From positions 372,001 through 436,000 of the forward strand of contig CALSRJ010000003.1 of assembly GCA_943788725.1 (NCBI GenBank): a stretch of DNA of 64,000 nucleotides, in the 5' to 3' direction. Each line of letters begins with the position of its first letter. Position 1 is the stretch's first letter. This stretch comes from an uncultured Flavobacteriales bacterium (GTDB lineage: Bacteria > Bacteroidota > Bacteroidia > Flavobacteriales_G > Salibacteraceae). The notes under the pieces were generated by a model that was not told the DNA's origin, made no database searches, and saw only the letters and a list, made by a program, of their open reading frames with translations. This document shows positions 7,317 through 15,157 of this stretch, piece after piece. Made by a program: the position numbers and the translations under genes.

Positions 7317-8579
7317 TTAGGATGCGGTCCATTGGTTATACACGCCCATCTCTTGAGTAATCATCTCAGGATCAATATGCGCATACATCATCGTTTGCTT
7401 AACGCTTGTATGTCCGATCAACTTGGAACAGGCCAGTAAATTCTTTGTTGCTTGGTAGAACAGGGATCCAAATGTATGTCTGGCCGTGTGAGTGCTGATG
7501 CGTTTATGGATCTTGCACCTTGCTGCTATCTTCTTGAGCTCTCGATTCGTATATGGTTCTGAGAATACCTTAGGAAAGAGTGCTTCATCGAGTGGGTTTC
7601 TACTGATGAACTCATAAGCTAGATCGTTGAGGGGTATGAATACTTCAGTTCGATACTTGGTTGTCTTCGCCGGTGTGAACCTGAGTAAGTCGTGTGAAAT
7701 TTGTTTTTTACTCAAGGTGCCCCAATCGCCAAAGCGAATGCCTCCAAAATTGCAAGAAAACAGGAATTGGCGCAGGATGATTTGATGTGTGCTAGGGCAC
7801 TCCTCTGAACGGAAATAATTCAGCATCAGCTGAAGTTCTGGTCTGCTCAAGAATACCAGTCTGGAATTGAAGCTTCCCAAATTGATGCCCTCAAACGGAT
7901 CTTGAAATGAGATCCCTTTGCGCCGAGCAATGTTTGTGTATCGCTTGAAGTTCTTCAAGGTTGTGCGGATCGTGTCTGGCCTAAGCCTCATCTGATGCTC
8001 CATAAACCTTGAGAACTTTCGAGTGAATTCAGGATTGAGATCGCCAAAGGATATCTCCTTCTGAAATTTCTCCATCCGCTCAAAGGTGGTAAGGTGTTGG
8101 CGGTGTGTGCCTGGTTTTATGACCTTTTGTTCGAGGTCTTGACTTGCCTGGTGCTTAAAGAACATGAGAAAGTTGATCCGAGAGGAGAGGTCGAGCATTT
8201 CATCACGAAATGTGTTGGCGCTCAACGTCGCATCGCGCAGTCTATAGTTGATGTCCAGATTGATCGCCTTGGATCTCATGCCACTGATTACCCTATTCCA
8301 CTCAATGACCTCGCTGCTTCTGCCACGAATGCATTGATTCTTGGCGTCCCAAAGTTGAGATGTAATGCTTATACCTGTGTTGATTCTTACCTGCTTGCCA
8401 TGCACAAATGCTTGAAGGTAGATCGGTGAAAGGTTATCCTTCCGTCGATCATAATCTCTGCAGACGAATTTGATGGAGACACTTCCCTTGATTCTGTCAT
8501 CCATAATCTGGGAAGTATTTGGGAAGTAAGTTCGGGCATATTCCCGGAAATGGCTGAATTGCTGTTCCTGCTGTACCAT
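7317..8579 (-). CDS. Tyrosine recombinase (Bacteroidetes-type site-specific integrase)
   Basis: The protein (420 residues from the ATG at 8579; an ATG at 8591 is also possible) has an arm-type DNA-binding N-terminus, a SAM-like core-binding domain and the C-terminal phage-integrase catalytic domain. Catalytic residues are visible: Arg282 in 'GGIRFGDW', Lys305/308, His364-x-x-Arg367 in 'HTARH', His390 in 'IGH' and the nucleophile Tyr399 in 'MMYAH'. It should cut and rejoin DNA at short att sites. The gene begins almost at the T run of the tRNA-Arg(ACG) terminator and points away from the tRNA, the usual position of a tRNA-targeting integrase. No excisionase, relaxase or cargo genes accompany it, so it looks like an orphan of a reduced island. 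Confidence 0.9.
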   Translation of the reverse strand: MVQQEQQFSHFREYARTYFPNTSQIMDDRIKGSVSIKFVCRDYDRRKDNLSPIYLQAFVHGKQVRINTGISITSQLWDAKNQCIRGRSSEVIEWNRVISGMRSKAINLDINYRLRDATLSANTFRDEMLDLSSRINFLMFFKHQASQDLEQKVIKPGTHRQHLTTFERMEKFQKEISFGDLNPEFTRKFSRFMEHQMRLRPDTIRTTLKNFKRYTNIARRKGISFQDPFEGINLGSFNSRLVFLSRPELQLMLNYFRSEECPSTHQIILRQFLFSCNFGGIRFGDWGTLSKKQISHDLLRFTPAKTTKYRTEVFIPLNDLAYEFISRNPLDEALFPKVFSEPYTNRELKKIAARCKIHKRISTHTARHTFGSLFYQATKNLLACSKLIGHTSVKQTMMYAHIDPEMITQEMGVYNQWTAS

Positions 8580-8592
8580 AGTAATAGTCATT

Positions 8593-8632
8593 AAAAAAGG
8601 AGATACCGCGCGCAATTGCGTGATATCTCCTT
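8593..8632 (-). terminator. Terminator of tRNA-Arg(ACG)
   Basis: On the minus strand AAGGAGATA...TATCTCCTT forms a stem around CGCAATTGCG, followed by a T6 run. It ends just before the integrase start codons (8591, 8579), so integrase expression would need read-through or a promoter inside this structure. The apex equals that of the terminator at 5190-5228. Confidence 0.8.
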
Positions 8633-8641
8633 GTTGTTTTG

Positions 8642-8715
8642 TGACCTCGGCAGGATTCAAACCTGCAACCTCCACAGCCGTAATGTGGTGCACTATTCAG
8701 TTATGCTACGAGGCC
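8642..8715 (-). tRNA. tRNA-Arg (anticodon ACG)
   Basis: The 74-nt cloverleaf has acceptor GGCCTCG/CGAGGTC, D arm GCAT/GTGC, anticodon stem CCACA/TGTGG around the loop TTACGGC (anticodon ACG; A34 is normally modified to inosine to read CGU, CGC and CGA), and T arm GCAGG-TTTGAAT-CCTGC. The discriminator is A and CCA is not encoded. The 15-bp T-arm block CAGGATTCAAACCTG (plus strand 8651-8665) is identical to 5248-5262 in the other tRNA-Arg. Confidence 0.95.
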
Positions 8716-8726
8716 TTTTGGGGCGG

Positions 8727-8734
8727 CAAATATA
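8727..8734 (-). promoter_or_regulatory. -7 promoter box of tRNA-Arg(ACG)
   Basis: The minus strand reads TATATTTG, a perfect TAnnTTTG match, about a dozen bases before the tRNA 5' end. Confidence 0.7.
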
Positions 8735-8796
8735 ATTGTTATTCTTAAAATTAAAGCGAATGTTTGCTGTCTAATCCATCGCAAAGCGATCTTACC

Positions 8797-9819
8797 ATGC
8801 CGGCCAACAAATATGCCTTACTCCGATACCGCATCATCGATCGTCGGATTCGTAACCAGCAGCGTCCGTATCCTTCTAAGGAGGATCTTCGGTATGCTTG
8901 TGAGGAGGCGCTCTACGGGAGTGATGGCGAGCACATATCTATGTCTACCATCGACAAGGATATTTGGGCCATGCGCAACGAAGGGGAGTTGGGTTACTAT
9001 GCGCCAATTAAGTTTAGCAAAGAGCATGGTGGATACGCATATGAAGACCCAAACTATACGATTTCGGAGCTGCCGTTGAACGACGACGACCTGGATGCTA
9101 TCCAAACGGCGGCGCAGACGCTGTTTCAATTCAAGGACATACCTCTTTTTAAAGAGTTTGATGCGGCCATCGACAAGATCTTAGATCGGATGCGGATATC
9201 TTCCTTTGACGATAATAAATCGGAACACGACGTGCTCGAGTTCGAGCGCGGTGTTTCCGATCGGGGAAGTGCGCATTTGGGAGATTTGTTCAAAGCGGCG
9301 AAGCGTGACTTGACGGTCAAGTTGACCTATCGAAAGTTTGGAGCGGCAGAGGATCAACTGGTCAAATTGGATCCATACCTATTAAAGGAGTACGGTGGTC
9401 GATGGTATGTAATCGGATTTGAACATTCTCGGCAAGACATGCGGACCTATAGCTTGGATCGTGTTACGCAGGTCTATCCTTCTGAGTCTCGTTTTAAGCG
9501 CCTGGACTCTTTTGATACGCAATCCTTCTTTAAACATGCCATGGGTATCACGGTTACGGCTGAAGATCCCATTGAAGTGCGTCTGCGATTTTCGGCGCGA
9601 CTTACACCTTATATAATGTCTAGTCCAATCCATGCTTCTCAAACCATCATTGCGGAGCCATCAAATGGAGGGTGTGAAGTGAAGGTGCGGGTGCTTAAAA
9701 CGATCGAATTGCTGACCCTCTTGCTCGGCTATGGGGAGGATGTTGAAGTACTCTCTCCTGATTTTTTGAAAGAAGAGGTTAAATTGTCGTTAACAACATG
9801 TTTGAAAAAATACGATTAG
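8797..9819 (+). CDS. WYL-domain transcriptional regulator
   Basis: The protein (340 residues from the ATG at 8797) has an N-terminal winged helix-turn-helix region (about 1-95, including 'ISMSTIDKDIWAMRNEG'), a central WYL sensing domain ('GGRWYVIGFEH') and a C-terminal WCX-type extension. WYL proteins are DNA-binding regulators thought to sense nucleic acids or nucleotides. Some control defence or DNA-damage genes. Here the neighbours are a tRNA gene and dnaA rather than a defence operon, so a housekeeping regulator is more likely. A TTG start at 8764 would add 11 residues, but the ATG fits the domain start better. Confidence 0.85.
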   Translation: MPANKYALLRYRIIDRRIRNQQRPYPSKEDLRYACEEALYGSDGEHISMSTIDKDIWAMRNEGELGYYAPIKFSKEHGGYAYEDPNYTISELPLNDDDLDAIQTAAQTLFQFKDIPLFKEFDAAIDKILDRMRISSFDDNKSEHDVLEFERGVSDRGSAHLGDLFKAAKRDLTVKLTYRKFGAAEDQLVKLDPYLLKEYGGRWYVIGFEHSRQDMRTYSLDRVTQVYPSESRFKRLDSFDTQSFFKHAMGITVTAEDPIEVRLRFSARLTPYIMSSPIHASQTIIAEPSNGGCEVKVRVLKTIELLTLLLGYGEDVEVLSPDFLKEEVKLSLTTCLKKYD

Positions 9820-10145
9820 GGACGGTTGTCGGTATGCAAAATTGAGCTGCCAACGTGCAGTTCACAACATGGTGTTCATTTCTTTAACTTCAATTGAAAG
9901 GCGTCTAAGGGCTATCATTCAATCACTTATGAATAGTACGTTTTAGGGGTTGATACACGCAAGTTCTTAGATGTAAAACTTTTGACATAATCAAGACCTC
10001 GCCGGTTTTTTTATTCATTTTTTTTGGTCAATATTTGCTCAGTGAATCGCGGGGGAACCAACTCGCGGAATCGCCGACCTTAACATTTAGATAATAATCC
10101 GTTGCGAGACCCTGTCATCGCGACCCAAAAAAGCTTTTGCCCAAC
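9820..10145. other. Intergenic region upstream of dnaA
   Basis: These 326 bp contain no plausible gene. They include T-rich stretches (10008-10027) and a GC-rich patch with the direct repeat TCGCGG. I see no cluster of DnaA boxes and no perfect TAnnTTTG box, so neither oriC nor the dnaA promoter can be placed with confidence. Confidence 0.5.
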
Positions 10146-11576
10146 ATGAGTAAACCACACGATGAAGTTTGGGACCGCTGTCTGGAGGTTATCAGGGACA
10201 ACGTAAGCCTACAAAGCTTCAAGACATGGTTTGAACCGATCAAACCCGTCAAGATGCAGGATGATACGCTGACCATCCAGGTTCCAAGCCAATTTTTCTA
10301 TGAGTGGTTGGAAGAACATTACATCAGCTTACTTAAAAAGACGGTCCAAAAGGAACTGGGTTCCGAAGGACGCCTTGAGTACAGCATTGTAATGGAAAAC
10401 AACTACACCACTTCAAAGCCTTACACCGTTCGAATTCCGACCTCGAACATCAGTACTGTGAAGAATCCTTCTGTATCCATGCCACTGGACATCGGAAGCA
10501 AGACCATCAAGAATCCCTTCATCATTCCGGGACTCAAGAAGGTGGTGGTTGATTCGCAACTGAACCCGAATTATTCCTTTGAAAACTTTGTAGAAGGCGA
10601 TTGCAATCGCCTTGCACGCTCCGCTGGGTTTGCAGTAGCTCAAAAGCCAGGAGGAACCTCCTTCAACCCGCTTTTGATCTATGGCAATGTCGGTTTGGGT
10701 AAGACACACTTGGCACACGCCATTGGTATTGAAATCAAAAAGAACCACCCGAACAAGACCGTATTATATGTGTCGTCGGAGAAGTTCACGCACCAGTTTA
10801 TCGATGCGGTTCGCAATTCAAACACCAATGACTTTGTCCATTTCTACCAGATGATTGATGTGCTCATCATTGATGATGTGCAGTTCATGGCTGGTAAGGA
10901 GAAAACACAAGACGTATTCTTCACGGTATTCAACCACTTGCACCAAACAGGGAAGCAAATCGTTCTCACCAGCGATAAGCCACCCGTGGAAATGCAGGGC
11001 ATGGAGCAACGACTGTTGAGTCGCTTCAAGTGGGGATTGAGTGCAGACCTTCAGATCCCAGATCTCGAAGCGCGCATCGCCATCCTTGAAAAGAAGATGT
11101 ACATCGAAGGCATCGAGCTTCCGAAAGAAGTGATCGAATACCTAGCGTACAGCATCACGACCAACATTCGTGAATTGGAAGGGGCGTTGATCTCCTTGAT
11201 CGCGCAAGCCTCTCTGAACAAGAAGAACATCACGTTGGATCTCGCGAAGCAGATGATCGACAAGTTCGTCCGCAATACGGCGCGTGAAGTATCGATTGAC
11301 TACATCCAGAAAGTGGTTTGTGATTACTTCGATCTGCCCATCGAATTGATGAAGTCGAAAACGCGTAAGCGTGAAGTGGTGCAAGCTCGTCAGATCGCGA
11401 TGTACTTTGCCAAGCAAATGACCAAGGCCTCACTTGCGAGCATCGGTGCACATTGCGGAGGTAAAGACCACGCCACTGTATTGCACGCTTGTAAGACCGT
11501 GAATAACCTGATGGAAACCGATAAGAATTTCCGCAGCTATATCACAGACTTGGAGAAGAAGATGTCAATTCAGTAA
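10146..11576 (+). CDS. dnaA: Chromosomal replication initiator DnaA
   Basis: DnaA is the ATP-dependent initiator that binds DnaA boxes and opens oriC. The 476-residue protein shows domain I (about 1-90), a variable linker, the AAA+ domain III with Walker A 'GNVGLGKTHLA' (about 180-190) and Walker B 'VLIIDDVQF' (about 239-247), and domain IV with the DnaA signature 'GGKDHATVLHACKTV'. The ATG at 10146 is preferred to the upstream in-frame TTG at 10137. A terminator follows the stop. The phosphatase and methylase genes downstream run in the same direction. Confidence 0.98.
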   Translation: MSKPHDEVWDRCLEVIRDNVSLQSFKTWFEPIKPVKMQDDTLTIQVPSQFFYEWLEEHYISLLKKTVQKELGSEGRLEYSIVMENNYTTSKPYTVRIPTSNISTVKNPSVSMPLDIGSKTIKNPFIIPGLKKVVVDSQLNPNYSFENFVEGDCNRLARSAGFAVAQKPGGTSFNPLLIYGNVGLGKTHLAHAIGIEIKKNHPNKTVLYVSSEKFTHQFIDAVRNSNTNDFVHFYQMIDVLIIDDVQFMAGKEKTQDVFFTVFNHLHQTGKQIVLTSDKPPVEMQGMEQRLLSRFKWGLSADLQIPDLEARIAILEKKMYIEGIELPKEVIEYLAYSITTNIRELEGALISLIAQASLNKKNITLDLAKQMIDKFVRNTAREVSIDYIQKVVCDYFDLPIELMKSKTRKREVVQARQIAMYFAKQMTKASLASIGAHCGGKDHATVLHACKTVNNLMETDKNFRSYITDLEKKMSIQ

Positions 11577-11595
11577 GCTTTTAGGTTAAACTTTG

Positions 11596-11628
11596 AAACC
11601 CAATCCGAACTTCGTGATTGGGTTTTTT
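11596..11628 (+). terminator. Terminator downstream of dnaA
   Basis: AACCCAATC and GATTGGGTT form a stem around CGAACTTCGT, followed by a T run. It separates dnaA from the phosphatase gene. Confidence 0.8.
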
Positions 11629-11640
11629 GTTGGTACCCAG

Positions 11641-12096
11641 ATGGAAAACAAGAAAATACTCTTTGTATGCCTCGGCAATATATGCCGCTCGCCTATGGCA
11701 GAAGGCGTGTTTCGACAACGCGCCCACGACCTTAATCTCGACGTGAGCTTTGACTCAGCGGGTACTGGTGGTTGGCACGCCGGTGAAGCACCCGATAAGC
11801 GCATGCAAGAAACGGGGAAAGACCACGGCGTAGATATCAGCGACCTCCGAGCACGTCAGTTTTCGGTATCCGATTTCGATGCCTTTGATCTGATCTATGT
11901 CATGGATGACTCCAACCTAGAGAATGTGCTTAAACTGGCCCGCAACGCCCACGATCGTGGAAAGGTGAAAATGCTGCTCAATGAGCTGTATCCCGGTGAA
12001 GATATGTCCGTTCCCGACCCATACTTCGGAGGGCAACAAGGCTTTGAACACGTATTCGACCTCTTACAACGGTCCGCAGAAAAAGTGTTGGGTTGA
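11641..12096 (+). CDS. Low-molecular-weight protein-tyrosine phosphatase
   Basis: This 151-residue cytoplasmic phosphatase carries the signature P-loop near its N-terminus: Cys10 is the nucleophile and Arg16-Ser17 complete CX5RS ('VCLGNICRS'). The general-acid Asp lies in 'VPDPYFGG' near the C-terminus. The length is normal. The frame is open upstream into the dnaA terminator, so the ATG at 11641 is the realistic start. It is followed after one base by the methyltransferase gene, so the two are coupled. The physiological substrate is not evident; relatives act on tyrosine-phosphorylated proteins, for example in polysaccharide production. Confidence 0.93.
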   Translation: MENKKILFVCLGNICRSPMAEGVFRQRAHDLNLDVSFDSAGTGGWHAGEAPDKRMQETGKDHGVDISDLRARQFSVSDFDAFDLIYVMDDSNLENVLKLARNAHDRGKVKMLLNELYPGEDMSVPDPYFGGQQGFEHVFDLLQRSAEKVLG

Positions 12097-12097
12097 T

Positions 12098-12817
12098 ATG
12101 CAAAAGGGACGCCTGATATTGATTCCTTCCTGGCTCCACGAGGCCAACTCGCAATCGCAATTTCCGGGTGATACACTTGCTGTGACGCATGGACTTACCC
12201 ATTTCATTGTAGAACGTGCGAAGACGGCGCGCCACTTTCTGAAGAGCATTGCCTATCCGATTCCGTTTGATGATACGCAGATGATGGAGTTGGACAAGCA
12301 TGCCATAGACGATACCGATAGATTATTGCAATCGTGTATGGATGGACACGATACGGGACTCATTTCTGAAGCTGGTGTTCCTGGAGTAGCAGACCCTGGA
12401 GGCATGTTAGTGGATGCTGCCCACCGCAAAGGCATTCGCGTGGTTCCCATGATCGGTCCTTCCTCGATCTTGTTGGCCTTGATGGCTTCGGGCATGAACG
12501 GCCAGCGCTTCACCTTTCACGGCTACCTCGAGCGCGATGAACGGGATTTGACCGTTCAGCTCAAAGAGCTCGAGCAGGACTCGCGCAAAAATGATACTAC
12601 CCATATCTTCATCGAGACGCCTTACCGTAACGACAAAATGCTCACGGCGTTGATGCGGGTGCTCGCTCCTTCTACCCGCCTATGTGCGGCCATTGATCTC
12701 ACGGCGCCCGATCAGCAGGTTATCAACATGTCCATAGAAGAGTGGAAGCGATCCAAAAAATTAATAGGTAAGAAACCCGCGGTATTCCTGCTTTTTAGTG
12801 GAAAATTGTCGACCTGA
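12098..12817 (+). CDS. SAM-dependent methyltransferase, RsmI-like (tetrapyrrole-methylase fold)
   Basis: The 239-residue protein has the tetrapyrrole-methylase fold shared with RsmI, which 2'-O-methylates C1402 of 16S rRNA. The SAM-loop 'GLISEAGVPGVADPGG' corresponds to the RsmI 'GTPGISDPG' motif, and 'VVPMIGPSSILLALMASG' is the next conserved block. The N-terminus is shorter and different from classical RsmI, as in a second Bacteroidetes subgroup, so an rRNA target is likely but not certain. It starts one base after the phosphatase stop. Confidence 0.85.
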   Translation: MQKGRLILIPSWLHEANSQSQFPGDTLAVTHGLTHFIVERAKTARHFLKSIAYPIPFDDTQMMELDKHAIDDTDRLLQSCMDGHDTGLISEAGVPGVADPGGMLVDAAHRKGIRVVPMIGPSSILLALMASGMNGQRFTFHGYLERDERDLTVQLKELEQDSRKNDTTHIFIETPYRNDKMLTALMRVLAPSTRLCAAIDLTAPDQQVINMSIEEWKRSKKLIGKKPAVFLLFSGKLST

Positions 12818-12893
12818 TTTGACAACGTAAATACATTACGTTCTCGAGGGGGAGCTTTGGTTTCAGATTGATAAACCATTAAAATCTGAAGCC

Positions 12894-13598
12894 ATGAGTA
12901 CCAACGAACTGAACATCTTTCTCAACTCTTTCGACCGACCCACGCACGTCTCTGATGTGGCTTGGCAACAAGTAATCCAACAGGCCAAGCGCGTGTGGGA
13001 TGCCTACCTCAAGGGTGAGGATTGGAACGACGTCTTAGACATCACCTGCAAAGAATCCTACCTCATGCTCGTTTCGCATGAAGGCAAGTTGATCGTACAA
13101 GACGAATCGCTGCTGCGCTACGTGAAGAACGACCAGGTGAAGAGCTGGAGAAAGCACTTGGAAGAAGTCGCTTTCCGAGCCATCCGCGAGAAACAATTTA
13201 ACAAGGCCGACCGCTTTTTTACTAAGGCGCTGAAAGTGGACAATCAACATGCCATGAACTTCTATCGTCGCGCTTTGCTACGCATGAAGGCATTGCGTCA
13301 CAAGGAGGCATTGGAGGACCTTACCCGTGCCATCGAATTGAATGATAACGTCCCTGCGTTCTACCTGAAGCGATCGCACATCTTCCGCTTGTTGGATATG
13401 GATTACAAGGCCATGAGCGATATCAACAAAGCCATCAAGGTGGACCCTTCCCACTCTGAAGCCTATGATCTCAGGGGTAAGTTTCGTCTTTCTCTGGGTG
13501 ATCGTGCTGGGGCTCGATTGGACATTCTGAAGGCCAAAGAGCTGCGGGATCATGGAAAGGTAGGGGGTAGTGAGGTCTATACTTCAAAGGCTGCCTGA
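12894..13598 (+). CDS. TPR-repeat protein
   Basis: The 234-residue protein has a non-TPR N-terminus (about 1-90) and three to four tetratricopeptide repeats from about residue 92 ('AIREKQFNKADRFFTKALKV', then 'RRALLRMKALRHKEALEDL', 'KRSHIFRLLDMDYKAMSDI' and a final unit). TPRs are protein-interaction scaffolds. There is no signal peptide or membrane segment, so it is cytoplasmic. Flanking intergenic gaps suggest its own promoter, although no perfect -7 box was seen. The partner and function cannot be told from the sequence. Confidence 0.8.
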   Translation: MSTNELNIFLNSFDRPTHVSDVAWQQVIQQAKRVWDAYLKGEDWNDVLDITCKESYLMLVSHEGKLIVQDESLLRYVKNDQVKSWRKHLEEVAFRAIREKQFNKADRFFTKALKVDNQHAMNFYRRALLRMKALRHKEALEDLTRAIELNDNVPAFYLKRSHIFRLLDMDYKAMSDINKAIKVDPSHSEAYDLRGKFRLSLGDRAGARLDILKAKELRDHGKVGGSEVYTSKAA

Positions 13599-13723
13599 GA
13601 GCTTGGGTTCGCGATTATTCCAGAGCAAGGCGTGCAGCTTCTTGAGGGAGCCTTGCAGATGAAAGACTTCAATGGCATGCATTAATAGATCGGTACTAAC
13701 TGTGCTTGAACTATTTTAGAAGC

Positions 13724-15109
13724 GTGCTTTTCAGCTCCACCATATTTCTGATTTGGTTTCTTCCGATCTTTTTGATCGCTTACTTAGCGGTACCTAAAAG
13801 ATTCAAGAATGCGACCGCATTGCTTGGAAGTCTGGTGTTTTACGCCTGGGGTGCGCCCATCTTTTGCGGTGTGTTGATGGTGAGTGCTGGACTCGACTAC
13901 CTCATCTCGCTGCGCATTGGCAACGGCAAGGCCAGGGCGCTCTTGTTTGCGGGGGTAGCTGTGAACGTGGCGACCCTCTTCGTATTTAAATACTTCAATT
14001 TCTTCCTTGAGAACGCCCAGGTCGTTGCTTCATCCATCGGGTTTGCATTTCCGACTTATATGGAGATTGCCTTGCCGCTGGGTATATCGTTCTTTACCTT
14101 CCAAAAGATCAGCTACTTGGTAGACGTGTACCGCGGAGATGCGGAGAAGGCAGATTCTTATTGGGACTACCTGCTTTATGTAGCACTGTTTCCACAATTG
14201 ATTGCTGGACCAATTGTCCGGTTCAAGGAAATAGCCCATCAGATCAGGGACCGCTCAGAGAACGAGACGTGGGTGTTGAAATTGGCGGGATTCCAGCGTT
14301 TCTCGCTTGGTTTGGTAAAAAAGGTCTTGATCGCTGATGTATTGGGTCAATTGGCAGATCACGCCTTTGCGGCGGAAGAGTTGGGCATGCTCAAAGCCTT
14401 GGTGGGATTGCTCGGTTTCACCTTTCAGATCTATTTTGATTTCAGCGCCTACAGCGACATGGCCATCGGCTTGGGCTTGATGATGGGCTTTAAATTGCCT
14501 GAGAACTTTGATTGGCCCTATGCCGCCTTTGGATTCCGATCTTTTTGGCGGAAATGGCACATGACCTTGAGCGCTTGGATGCGCGACTACTTGTATTTTC
14601 CGTTGGGCGGCAACATGGATGGAATGGCGAAGACCATTCGCAACCTGTGGATTGTTTTCTTGCTTTCGGGCCTTTGGCACGGTGCGAGCTGGAATTTTGT
14701 GATCTGGGGCATTTGGCATGGCTTCTTTATCACCTTAGATAGGTATACGAACTTTTTTAAGCGCCACAATCCTTGGGTCGGCGGCCTCTTGACCTTTGCT
14801 TTGGTCATGTTGAGCTGGGTGTGGTTTCGAGCAGAAACCTTAGGTGACGCCTTGCACTACTTCGGAGAATTGCTGTCTTGGGATCGGATGACAGATTTTG
14901 AAGTTTCGACTCGTCAATGGTTTACCCTGGCCATTGCGATTTCCTTTGCGTTCTTGCCACCCACAATGCACAATGCTGCCCTGCATTACCACGGTGATGA
15001 TGGACGTCGTTTGATTGTCAAGACGGTTGTTTCCTTCCTCTTCATCCTCCTTTGCCTTGGACAGTTGGCCATAAGCGATGGGCAGCCGTTTATTTACTTC
15101 AGGTTCTAG
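13724..15109 (+). CDS. MBOAT-family membrane O-acyltransferase (AlgI-like)
   Basis: A polytopic inner-membrane protein of about 460 residues with the AlgI/DltB-type MBOAT signature: 'SFFTFQKISYLVDVYRG', 'PQLIAGPIVRF', 'SFWRKWHMTLSAWMRDYLY' and the catalytic histidine region 'LSGLWHGASWNFVIWGIWHG'. Such enzymes pass acetyl groups across the membrane to polysaccharides or other surface polymers. No SGNH-hydrolase partner (AlgX/AlgJ/DltD type) lies beside it, so the acceptor is unknown. The GTG at 13724 gives an N-terminus (M-LFSSTIFLIWFLP) that aligns best with relatives; a TTG at 13706 is possible. Confidence 0.92.
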   Translation: MLFSSTIFLIWFLPIFLIAYLAVPKRFKNATALLGSLVFYAWGAPIFCGVLMVSAGLDYLISLRIGNGKARALLFAGVAVNVATLFVFKYFNFFLENAQVVASSIGFAFPTYMEIALPLGISFFTFQKISYLVDVYRGDAEKADSYWDYLLYVALFPQLIAGPIVRFKEIAHQIRDRSENETWVLKLAGFQRFSLGLVKKVLIADVLGQLADHAFAAEELGMLKALVGLLGFTFQIYFDFSAYSDMAIGLGLMMGFKLPENFDWPYAAFGFRSFWRKWHMTLSAWMRDYLYFPLGGNMDGMAKTIRNLWIVFLLSGLWHGASWNFVIWGIWHGFFITLDRYTNFFKRHNPWVGGLLTFALVMLSWVWFRAETLGDALHYFGELLSWDRMTDFEVSTRQWFTLAIAISFAFLPPTMHNAALHYHGDDGRRLIVKTVVSFLFILLCLGQLAISDGQPFIYFRF

Positions 15110-15129
15110 GTGAGCTGAAACGCTTCTGC

Positions 15130-15137
15130 TACTTTTG
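15130..15137 (+). promoter_or_regulatory. -7 promoter box of ettA
   Basis: TACTTTTG matches TAnnTTTG and lies 21 bp before the ettA ATG. Confidence 0.6.
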
Positions 15138-15157
15138 GTCGTCCAAAAAATTGACCC

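Noticed and set aside
8797-9819. WYL regulator as a marker of a defence island
   Set aside because: Neighbours are tRNA-Arg and dnaA; no restriction, CBASS, retron or toxin-antitoxin genes are present.
9820-10145. Possible oriC next to dnaA
   Set aside because: No cluster of DnaA boxes was found in this stretch, and in Bacteroidota oriC is often away from dnaA.
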